DNA of 5,821 nt from Rhodospirillales bacterium (GTDB lineage: Bacteria > Pseudomonadota > Alphaproteobacteria > Rhodospirillales > Casp-alpha2). Location: contig JABJOR010000486.1 in the NCBI GenBank assembly GCA_018664265.1, forward strand, positions 1-5,821, written 5' to 3'. The translations under genes and the position numbers were made by a program. The notes beneath the pieces were generated by a model. That model had not been told where the DNA came from. It saw only the letters and a list, made by a program, of their open reading frames with translations, and searched no databases. Below are positions 1-5,567 of the stretch, piece by piece (the first letter of the stretch is position 1; each line of letters begins with the position of its first letter).

Positions 1-1
1 A

Positions 2-646
2 CTTCCATCAAGCGTACAGATCATTCCATCGTTTGAAACATCCTCTCTGGTTATAATGGTCTTGGGCGCACTATGGCTCTGCCTTTGGCAACATAAATTA
101 CGTTTCATGGGAGCAATCGCAATTGCAGTAGGCATAATGCTGGCCTCAAACTCTCCTCAACCTGTTTTACTTGCCCATAACAATGCCAATCTGTTTGCAG
201 TTCAAAACAAAGCGGCCCTTACCGTGCTGGGGCCAGGTATTAATGCAAACCGGTTTGTGCGCGAGGTCTGGACGGAGCGGGCTGGATTTAAACGTCATGA
301 ACGTACAACAGATAAATCCGGCGAAGATATCAAGTGTGATCATAATGGATGCGTGCTGAAAAAAGACAATCTGACCATAGCCATAGTTTGGGAGGAAGAT
401 GCTCTGCTGGAAGATTGCTGGGCCGCCGATATCATAATCAGCCGTGTTCCCGTTCGGCGGCGATGCCCAAACCCGCAACACATTATAGACCGTTTTGATT
501 TATGGAAATATGGCTCTCACGCCATCTATCTTGACGAAGAGGGGATCAGGATTGTGAATACATTGGATGTTCGCGGTAATCGTCCATGGACGATTAAACC
601 TCAATCCAGGCGCAAGAGCCTGCCATCCAGTAATTTAGAAAGCTGA
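2..646 (+). CDS. comEC: ComEC/Rec2-family DNA uptake channel, C-terminal part (5' end outside window)
   Basis: This is the last 214 codons of a ComEC/Rec2 protein, the inner-membrane channel that brings single-stranded DNA into the cytoplasm during natural transformation. The frame is open to the left edge, so the internal ATG at 56 is not the true start. Two hydrophobic segments are visible (about residues 15-31 and 35-50), followed by a soluble tail of about 160 residues. The tail carries the alphaproteobacterial ComEC signature: a CDHNGC cysteine pair, then DCWAADIIISRVPVRRRC, an IDRFDLWK-GSHAIYL stretch and a terminal RGNRPW. This tail sits where other ComEC proteins have a metallo-beta-lactamase-like domain, but it lacks an HxHxDH-type metal motif. 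The family call rests on recognised sequence pattern, not on a search. Whether this organism is transformable cannot be told from one gene. No clear terminator follows the stop codon. Confidence 0.85.
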   Translation, partial: LPSSVQIIPSFETSSLVIMVLGALWLCLWQHKLRFMGAIAIAVGIMLASNSPQPVLLAHNNANLFAVQNKAALTVLGPGINANRFVREVWTERAGFKRHERTTDKSGEDIKCDHNGCVLKKDNLTIAIVWEEDALLEDCWAADIIISRVPVRRRCPNPQHIIDRFDLWKYGSHAIYLDEEGIRIVNTLDVRGNRPWTIKPQSRRKSLPSSNLES

Positions 647-756
647 TTACTCTATCCAGGAAATTCGATAATGAATTAAAACTATTCCAATCAATGGAAA
701 AAGTGATTATGGTGTATTACAAATAATTCTAGAAAACATGGATTAATCTACTCTAC

Positions 757-763
757 AAGGAGA
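757..763 (+). promoter_or_regulatory. Ribosome binding site of the cysteine synthase gene
   Basis: AAGGAGA is a strong Shine-Dalgarno match. Two ATG codons follow in tandem, at 767 and 770. The AGGAG core ends 4 nt before the first and 7 nt before the second, so the spacing favours the second ATG as the start. Confidence 0.75.
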
Positions 764-769
764 CTGATG

Positions 770-1822
770 ATGGGGAATAAATTCGAAAATATTTTGGGCA
801 CTGTTGGCAACACACCAATTGTTAAAATCGGTAAATTGGCTCCAGCCGGAATCAATCTTTATGTAAAAATTGAAGCCTTCAATCCTATGGGCTCTGTGAA
901 AGACCGACTGGCCCTTGGAATTATTGAAGAAGCAGAAAAATCCGGAGCCCTGAAGCCTGGCCAAACCGTCATTGAGGCAACCAGCGGAAACACTGGTATC
1001 GGCCTTGCAATGGTCTGTGCCCAAAAAGGCTATCCGCTGGTGGTTACCATGGCCGCAAGCTTTAGCGTTGAAAGACGCAAACTGATGCGCTTCCTGGGCG
1101 CCAAAGTCGTACTTACGCCTGCAACAGCAAAAGGCACAGGCATGGTTGCCAAAGCCAAAGAACTTGCCGATGCCAATGGCTGGTTCCTGACACGCCAGTT
1201 CGAGAACGAAGCCAATCCCGATATGCATTCTCGCACGACGGCTCGGGAAATCATTAATGATTTCGAGGGCGAAAAACTCGACTACTGGGTTACGGGATAT
1301 GGCACAGGCGGCACCTTGAAAGGTGTAGCTCGTGTATTAGCAGCAGAAAAGCCTGAGACAAAAGTGGTAGTTTGTGAACCGGAAGATGCCGCCTTGCTGA
1401 GCAGTGGCACAGCACAAGAAAGAAATTCCGATCAAACCCCAGCTTCTAGCCATCCATCTTTTAAACCACACCCCATGCAGGGATGGACTCCGGATTTCAT
1501 CCCCAAATTGACGGGCGATGCTGTCGACACAGATGTAATTGATCGTATTCTTACAATCTCAGGCGCTGAAGCTATACGCTGCAGTCAAGATCTGGCCAAA
1601 TCCGAAGGAATCTTTGTAGGTATCAGTGCAGGGGCGACTTTCGCAGGTGCCCTCAAAATGTGTGAAGATGCACCAGCAGGGTCAACTATTCTTTGTATGC
1701 TGCCCGATACTGGCGAGCGTTATTTAAGCACACCTTTGTTTGCTGATGTTCCGACAGAGATGACTGAAGATGAAGAAAAAATTTCACTTTCCACACCAGG
1801 CTTCCATAATGAAGCGGTTTAG
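770..1822 (+). CDS. cysK: Cysteine synthase (O-acetylserine sulfhydrylase), PLP-dependent
   Basis: The enzyme makes L-cysteine and acetate from O-acetyl-L-serine and sulfide, the last step of assimilatory cysteine synthesis in the cytoplasm. It is a fold-type II PLP enzyme of 350 residues. Visible landmarks are K44 in GSVKDR (PLP Schiff base), TSGNTG at 71-76 (substrate loop), GTGGT at 178-182 (PLP phosphate loop), GISAGA at 284-289 and PDTGERYLST at 312-321. It is longer than E. coli CysK (323 aa) because of an extra stretch at about 208-235 (LLSSG..QERN..TPASSHPSF) and a short acidic tail. The usual PETMS segment before SVERRKL reads AASFS. The ATG at 770 is preferred over 767 from ribosome-binding-site spacing. 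The 123-bp AT-rich spacer upstream suggests its own promoter, but no convincing -35/-10 pair is visible. It converges on lexA with a 3-bp gap. A cystathionine beta-synthase-like or CysM-like substrate preference cannot be excluded. Confidence 0.9.
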   Translation: MGNKFENILGTVGNTPIVKIGKLAPAGINLYVKIEAFNPMGSVKDRLALGIIEEAEKSGALKPGQTVIEATSGNTGIGLAMVCAQKGYPLVVTMAASFSVERRKLMRFLGAKVVLTPATAKGTGMVAKAKELADANGWFLTRQFENEANPDMHSRTTAREIINDFEGEKLDYWVTGYGTGGTLKGVARVLAAEKPETKVVVCEPEDAALLSSGTAQERNSDQTPASSHPSFKPHPMQGWTPDFIPKLTGDAVDTDVIDRILTISGAEAIRCSQDLAKSEGIFVGISAGATFAGALKMCEDAPAGSTILCMLPDTGERYLSTPLFADVPTEMTEDEEKISLSTPGFHNEAV

Positions 1823-1825
1823 GTA

Positions 1826-2548
1826 TTAGTAACTACGTAACAATCCTACGAGCCGTCCCTGAACCTTGACCTGATCGGGACCACAAATGCGGGTTTCATA
1901 ATCTGCATTTGCTGGCTCCAGGGCAATGGAATTGCCTTTTCTGCGCAACCGCTTCAGGGTGACTTCCTCATCATCAACAAGAGCCACCACAATGGCGCCA
2001 TTTTCGGCATTGTCACAGCGCGAGATAAGCACTGTGTCACCATCTAAAATTCCTGCCTCAATCATGGAATCACCTTCGACTTCCAATGCATAGTGATCAC
2101 CTAATCCAAGCATGGACGGTGGAATATCAAGCATGGAAGACGGATCGCTCAAGGCTTCAATGGCGGTACCAGCAGCAATCTTGCCATAAAGCGGCAGTTG
2201 TACAGCATCAGATACGGGATCGGACGCTGGAGCAGGGGGAGGGCTATTTTTCAGGAAATTTCCGCTGACAACATTGGTGGAATGAATACCTTGTTGTTGT
2301 AGCGCAGTTGACGTTGTTGATGCGGATTGAACATCTTCCGGTAATTTAATGATTTCAAGGGCGCGGGCACGATGGGGCAAACGCCGTATAAATCCCCGTT
2401 CTTCCAATCCGGAAATCAGACGATGAATGCCGGATTTTGATTTAAGCCCAAGGGCTTCCTTCATTTCGTCAAAGGAGGGCGATACAGCATTATCAGCAAG
2501 CCTTGATTGAATAAACCGAAGAAGTTCATACTGTTTTTTCGTCAGCAT
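1826..2548 (-). CDS. lexA: LexA, SOS-response repressor and self-cleaving protease
   Basis: LexA represses DNA-damage genes and is inactivated by RecA-stimulated self-cleavage. The protein has 240 residues. Residues 1-65 form the winged helix-turn-helix, starting [13 protein letters not shown] with the recognition region around [22 protein letters not shown]. Residues about 72-115 form a Ser/Thr/Gln/Pro-rich linker. The peptidase S24 domain runs from about 118 to the end. The cleavage site is A126-G127 (KIAAGTA), the nucleophile is S161 in [10 protein letters not shown], and the general base is K199 in EEVTLKRL. All catalytic parts are intact. It is longer than E. coli LexA (202 aa), mainly in the linker, as is common in alphaproteobacteria. 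The ATG at 2548 has an AGGAG six bases upstream. An exact GAAC-N7-GAAC operator over its promoter predicts autoregulation. It is transcribed in the same direction as the cco genes upstream and converges with the cysteine synthase gene. Confidence 0.97.
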   Translation of the reverse strand: MLTKKQYELLRFIQSRLADNAVSPSFDEMKEALGLKSKSGIHRLISGLEERGFIRRLPHRARALEIIKLPEDVQSASTTSTALQQQGIHSTNVVSGNFLKNSPPPAPASDPVSDAVQLPLYGKIAAGTAIEALSDPSSMLDIPPSMLGLGDHYALEVEGDSMIEAGILDGDTVLISRCDNAENGAIVVALVDDEEVTLKRLRRKGNSIALEPANADYETRICGPDQVKVQGRLVGLLRSY

Positions 2549-2554
2549 TGTTTG

Positions 2555-2559
2555 CTCCT
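2555..2559 (-). promoter_or_regulatory. Ribosome binding site of lexA
   Basis: AGGAG on the minus strand lies 6 nt before the lexA ATG at 2548. It supports this start over any downstream one. Confidence 0.75.
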
Positions 2560-2574
2560 GACCCTAAATCACAC

Positions 2575-2606
2575 AAAAAAGAACACCATACGTTCACAAG
2601 TGTTCT
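2575..2606 (-). terminator. Weak intrinsic-terminator-like hairpin downstream of ccoS, inside the lexA leader
   Basis: On the minus strand, AGAACAC (2606-2600) can pair with GTGTTCT (2586-2580) across a 13-nt loop. Six T bases (2580-2575) end the stem and follow it. Only three of the seven pairs are G-C and the loop is long, so termination would be weak or partial. Its 5' arm uses the same bases as the lexA -10 region and one LexA half-site. It would act on RNA reading out of ccoS. RNA started at the predicted lexA start point would lack the 5' arm. Confidence 0.4.
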
Positions 2607-2616
2607 ACTTTAGTTC
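2602..2616 (-). promoter_or_regulatory. LexA operator (alphaproteobacterial SOS box)
   Basis: The minus strand reads GAAC TAAAGTA GAAC, an exact match to the GAAC-N7-GAAC direct repeat (GTTC-N7-GTTC on the other strand) known as the LexA binding site in alphaproteobacteria. It covers the predicted -10 box and part of the spacer and lies 54-68 bp before the lexA ATG, as expected for lexA autoregulation. Further GAAC-type half-sites follow at 2592-2595 and, inverted, at 2581-2584. Confidence 0.85.
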
Positions 2617-2630
2617 CATGAAAACGTCAA
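2602..2630 (-). promoter_or_regulatory. Predicted sigma-70-type promoter of lexA
   Basis: On the minus strand, TTGACG (2630-2625, five of six to the -35 consensus) is followed after exactly 17 bp by TAGAAC (2607-2602, four of six to the -10 consensus). The start point would fall at about 2594-2596, giving a leader of about 46-48 nt. The -35 box begins 3 bp after the ccoS stop codon. The overlap with the LexA operator supports the assignment, because repression then follows from blocking RNA polymerase. Confidence 0.6.
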
Positions 2631-2633
2631 TGA

Positions 2634-2852
2634 TTATTTGGTGGTTTCACTCGTTTCAGTGTCGTTTTGGGCTTTTAAAGGGGTATCAGCACCATTTTCA
2701 CCCCCTAAAGCATCTTCATCATCAATCAAGATGCGCATACCGGCACCTTCCAGATCTTCAAACTGGCCTGTTTTGAGCGACCAGAAGAAAGCCACAAGTC
2801 CGATTCCGCCGAGAATAAGCGCTATGGGGATGAGGATAGCAAGAGCGTTCAT
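2634..2852 (-). CDS. ccoS: CcoS, cbb3-type cytochrome oxidase maturation protein
   Basis: CcoS (FixS) is a small single-pass inner-membrane protein needed for maturation of cbb3-type cytochrome c oxidase, linked to cofactor insertion into CcoN together with the copper pump CcoI. The product has 72 residues: a transmembrane helix at about 3-24 (NALAILIPIALILGGIGLVAF), then the family signature FFWSLKTGQFEDLEG with ILIDDE at 41-46, then an acidic, low-complexity tail. The start at 2852 is chosen because family members begin just before the helix. An earlier in-frame ATG at 2873 would add seven residues (MCGSDSF) and overlap ccoI. With the chosen start, ccoI ends 4 bp upstream. A weak GGAAG lies about 12 nt before the ATG, so coupling to ccoI is likely. 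It is the last gene of the operon, and its stop codon is 3 bp from the lexA -35 box. Confidence 0.9.
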   Translation of the reverse strand: MNALAILIPIALILGGIGLVAFFWSLKTGQFEDLEGAGMRILIDDEDALGGENGADTPLKAQNDTETSETTK

Positions 2853-2856
2853 AAAG

Positions 2857-5079
2857 CTATCGCTTCCACACATCCCAGGTCATAGCCCGCAACCTGAGAG
2901 AATTCAGTGTGACCACAATCGAGCTGGATGACATGGCTACAGCGGCAAACAACGGTGTAACAATCCCGGCAACGGCAAGGGGCACAGCAATAGCATTATA
3001 GCCAAATGACAGCGCAAAATTAAGCCTGATCAGTTTGTCAGCCTGTCTTGAGGTGCGAATGGTTGCCGGAACCGGGATCAGGCTGTCGCCCTGAAAGATG
3101 ATATCGGCAGCGGTCTGGCTGATATCGGACGCCGAAGACGGTGACATGGAGGCAAAGCCAGCCGCCAGCGCAGGGGCATCATTCAGGCCATCACCAACCA
3201 TAACAACCTTGCGACCCTGATCGGCAAGGTCTTTCAAGTAAGCAACCTTCATATCAGGCAGGCATTCAGACTGGTATTTTTCAATCCCCAAGGTTTCTGC
3301 AACCTCGCGGACACTTTCGGCTCTGTCACCAGACAGCAGGATCGATTCAATCCCCATAGACCTTAATGCTGCGATTGTCTCTTCAGCATCGGCGCGCAAA
3401 GTATCACGAAAAGCAAATCGAACAGGCTCCAAGCCTTCACAAGCCAGCCATAATTCGATCTCGTTTCCATCATTCAACTTATGTTCTTCAACATCGCACC
3501 AGCTCGCTTTACCCAATCGAACAGATTTACCGTCAAATATCGCAGACATCCCAAAACCAGGAACTTCTTCCACATCTTTTAACACGGGAGGAGTGCTTTG
3601 AGGGGCTTCACGGACAATGGCCCGTGATAGAGGGTGACGAGAATGTTTTGCCAGAGCTGCGGCAAGTGCCAAGTCATCACAATTGAGCGCCTCGCGATTG
3701 ATCAAATCAAGTTGCCCACGGGTCAGGGTTCCGGTTTTATCGAACACAACTGTGTCCACAACGCCCAAGCGCTCCAACCCATCAGGGGCCTTTAACAACA
3801 CACCATGGGAAAGCAATCTGCCAGAAGCAACAACCTGAACTGCAGGAACAGCCAGACCCAAAGCGCACGGGCAGGTAATAATCAATACTGCAATAGCAGC
3901 CATCAACGAGACTTCCCAACCAGCACCTGCGATAAAAAACCAGCCGAGGAATGTACCAACAGAAACAATGTGAACTGCCGGGGCATAAATGGCTGCGACC
4001 CTGTCTGCCAACCGTACATACTTGGCACGGCCCTGCTCAGAAGCTTCCATCAGGCGGACGATCTCTGCCAGTAATGTACCTTCGCCAGCCGCCACAACCA
4101 GTATTTCAACCGGGCGAGCTATATTGAGTGTTCCGGCATAAACTTTCTCACCTTCAACAACCTGCCTCGGCAGGCTTTCCCCTGTAACCAAAGCTGTATC
4201 AACTTCGGTTTCACCTGCATTGATTGTTCCATCGACAGGGATACGTTCTCCGGATGCCACGGCAACCCGCATACCTGGCGTGATTTCTTTCAACGCAATC
4301 CGCGAATGACTGCCATCAGAATTAATCACCGATGCGCTGCCAGAGGATAGCGATAACAAATGCTGTGCAGCAGAACGGGCCTTTGCACGGGCGCGTAAAT
4401 CCAAATATCGCCCGATGAGCAAGAAGAACAGCAACGTTACAGAAGCATCAAAATAAGCGTGCTCGCCGCCTTGTATGGTTTGATAGAGGCTCATCCCCAA
4501 AGACAAGACGACAGCCAGCGAGATTGGCACATCCATGTTCAAAGATCGGTTTGCCAGTGCCTTGGCCGCAGAGCGGAAAAAAGGTTGCCCTGAATAAGCC
4601 ACACAAGGCATGGCTATCAAGGCTGATATCCAATGGAACAGGGAACGGGTAGCCTCTCCCATATCACCGTCTGAGCCGGACCAAACAGACACCGAAAGCA
4701 GCATCACATTGGCCGCCGCAAACCCGGCGACTGCCAACGCACGCAGCAGGCGTTTTTCTTCTTTGTCGCCAATATCCCCGACCATCCCGGGATCAAAGGG
4801 TGCCGCCGGGAACCCGAGGCTATCCAGTTTCTCAACAAAGCTTTGGGCATCAGCTTCCGAATTACGCCAGTCCACAACCAATCTGCGAGTGCTCAAGTTA
4901 ACCCTGGCAGATACCACACCCGGGGTCTCGCGCATGGCGCCTTCGATCTTGCGAATGCATCCAGCGCAGTGAACATTTTCGACCATCAGGTTCAGGCGGC
5001 GAACCCCTTCGGGCAGCTCAATAATAAACGGCATTCCAGTAGTATCATCAGGGCTTATCGTTGCGTGCTGCGTGTTCAC
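2857..5079 (-). CDS. ccoI: CcoI, copper-transporting P1B-type ATPase for cbb3 oxidase assembly
   Basis: CcoI (FixI) is an inner-membrane P-type ATPase that moves copper out of the cytoplasm to supply the CuB site of cbb3 oxidase. The protein has 740 residues and is intact. In order: an N-terminal heavy-metal-associated domain (about 28-95) with HCAGC at 37-41; four membrane helices (about 112-132, 147-163, 182-201, 207-226); TGES at 299-302 (actuator domain); helices at about 362-385 and 389-412, the latter with the CPC ion-site motif at 403-405; DKTGT at 447-451 with D447 phosphorylated; H482-P483 (ATP binding); GDGLND at 629-634; and two final helices with Y694-N695 and M716xxS719S720, the Cu(I) signature. 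The start is a GTG overlapping the ccoH stop by 4 bp (GTGA), so coupled translation is likely. Detoxifying CopA is the main alternative, but the setting between ccoH and ccoS argues strongly for CcoI. Confidence 0.95.
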   Translation of the reverse strand: MNTQHATISPDDTTGMPFIIELPEGVRRLNLMVENVHCAGCIRKIEGAMRETPGVVSARVNLSTRRLVVDWRNSEADAQSFVEKLDSLGFPAAPFDPGMVGDIGDKEEKRLLRALAVAGFAAANVMLLSVSVWSGSDGDMGEATRSLFHWISALIAMPCVAYSGQPFFRSAAKALANRSLNMDVPISLAVVLSLGMSLYQTIQGGEHAYFDASVTLLFFLLIGRYLDLRARAKARSAAQHLLSLSSGSASVINSDGSHSRIALKEITPGMRVAVASGERIPVDGTINAGETEVDTALVTGESLPRQVVEGEKVYAGTLNIARPVEILVVAAGEGTLLAEIVRLMEASEQGRAKYVRLADRVAAIYAPAVHIVSVGTFLGWFFIAGAGWEVSLMAAIAVLIITCPCALGLAVPAVQVVASGRLLSHGVLLKAPDGLERLGVVDTVVFDKTGTLTRGQLDLINREALNCDDLALAAALAKHSRHPLSRAIVREAPQSTPPVLKDVEEVPGFGMSAIFDGKSVRLGKASWCDVEEHKLNDGNEIELWLACEGLEPVRFAFRDTLRADAEETIAALRSMGIESILLSGDRAESVREVAETLGIEKYQSECLPDMKVAYLKDLADQGRKVVMVGDGLNDAPALAAGFASMSPSSASDISQTAADIIFQGDSLIPVPATIRTSRQADKLIRLNFALSFGYNAIAVPLAVAGIVTPLFAAVAMSSSSIVVTLNSLRLRAMTWDVWKR

Positions 5080-5567
5080 GGCTCCACCATGACCTCATGT
5101 TCCATTTGATATGAAACAGCGTCATTCTGCATGACTTCAATGACGATATACCAACGTCCATCAAGCGGAAGCGAAACGTCGGAACTGTAATAACCGCTCG
5201 TGTCTGATTCTTCATTCATTATCAGGGAAATGTTTGCTGCATCATTCACCGGGCGACGCACCGTTGCGATGACAGTAAGCCCTTCCAGAGGAGCTTCGGT
5301 CTTATCAATCATAAACACTCTGAATGTATTGCCATCAAAGGTTAACGTACTGGACCAACCACGAAGCTTCTGCACCTCAGCGGCGTCCAGTGTTTCATTG
5401 TATTTAAGCCCATCCTGATAAGACTGTTTGGAAACTAACTCAGGCCAGGTATCAAGGGCAAGGTACATAAACACACTATTCACAGCAATAATTACGCCAA
5501 AGAAGGCGATCATACCATAAAGCACTGTTTTGCCCGTTATGGGTTTAACGGGAGCAGGGGAGGTCAT
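5076..5567 (-). CDS. ccoH: CcoH (FixH), cbb3 oxidase assembly membrane protein
   Basis: CcoH is a membrane-anchored assembly factor reported to interact with CcoN and to stay close to the mature cbb3 oxidase. The product has 163 residues, within the usual range. It has a short cytoplasmic N-terminus rich in proline and lysine, one transmembrane helix at about 15-36, then a periplasmic domain. Visible family marks are the region just after the helix (VNSVFMYLALDTWPELVSKQSYQDGLKYNETL, about 30-60) and the beta-rich part ending SLPLDGRWYIVIEV (132-145). The ATG at 5567 overlaps the ccoG stop in an ATGA arrangement, and the gene's own TGA overlaps the GTG of ccoI by 4 bp. This indicates one mRNA with coupled translation. 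No catalytic motif is expected or seen. Confidence 0.9.
   Translation of the reverse strand: MTSPAPVKPITGKTVLYGMIAFFGVIIAVNSVFMYLALDTWPELVSKQSYQDGLKYNETLDAAEVQKLRGWSSTLTFDGNTFRVFMIDKTEAPLEGLTVIATVRRPVNDAANISLIMNEESDTSGYYSSDVSLPLDGRWYIVIEVMQNDAVSYQMEHEVMVEP

Noticed and set aside
685..713. TTCCA-N5-TGGAA inverted repeat (685-699) and a possible -35/-10 pair TTCCAA / TATGGT (685-690, 708-713) before cysK
   Set aside because: The stem is only 5 bp with no T run after it, so it is not a terminator. The promoter match is weak (three and four of six). A cysK promoter probably exists in this spacer but cannot be placed.
743..1228. Open frame of 161 codons on the minus strand inside cysK
   Set aside because: It lies wholly antisense to a clear cysteine synthase, shows only biased Cys/Phe/Gly-rich composition, and has no recognisable family or good ribosome binding site.
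2850..2873. Earlier ATG at 2873 as the start of ccoS
   Set aside because: It would add MCGSDSF before the helix and overlap ccoI by 17 bp; CcoS proteins usually begin right at the helix, as with the ATG at 2852.
2507..2931. Plus-strand open frames at 2507-2776 and 2638-2931 opposite the lexA promoter, ccoS and the end of ccoI
   Set aside because: They cross the lexA control region and are antisense to ccoS, whose product is clearly recognisable. No family match is evident.
3366..4074. Plus-strand open frames of 106 (3366-3686) and 89 (3805-4074) codons opposite ccoI
   Set aside because: Both are antisense to the catalytic and membrane parts of CcoI and have no recognisable motif.
4610..4972. 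Open frame of 120 codons on the plus strand opposite ccoI
   Set aside because: It is opposite the conserved N-terminal domain and first helices of CcoI; the Ser/Ala-rich product looks like a frame shadow.
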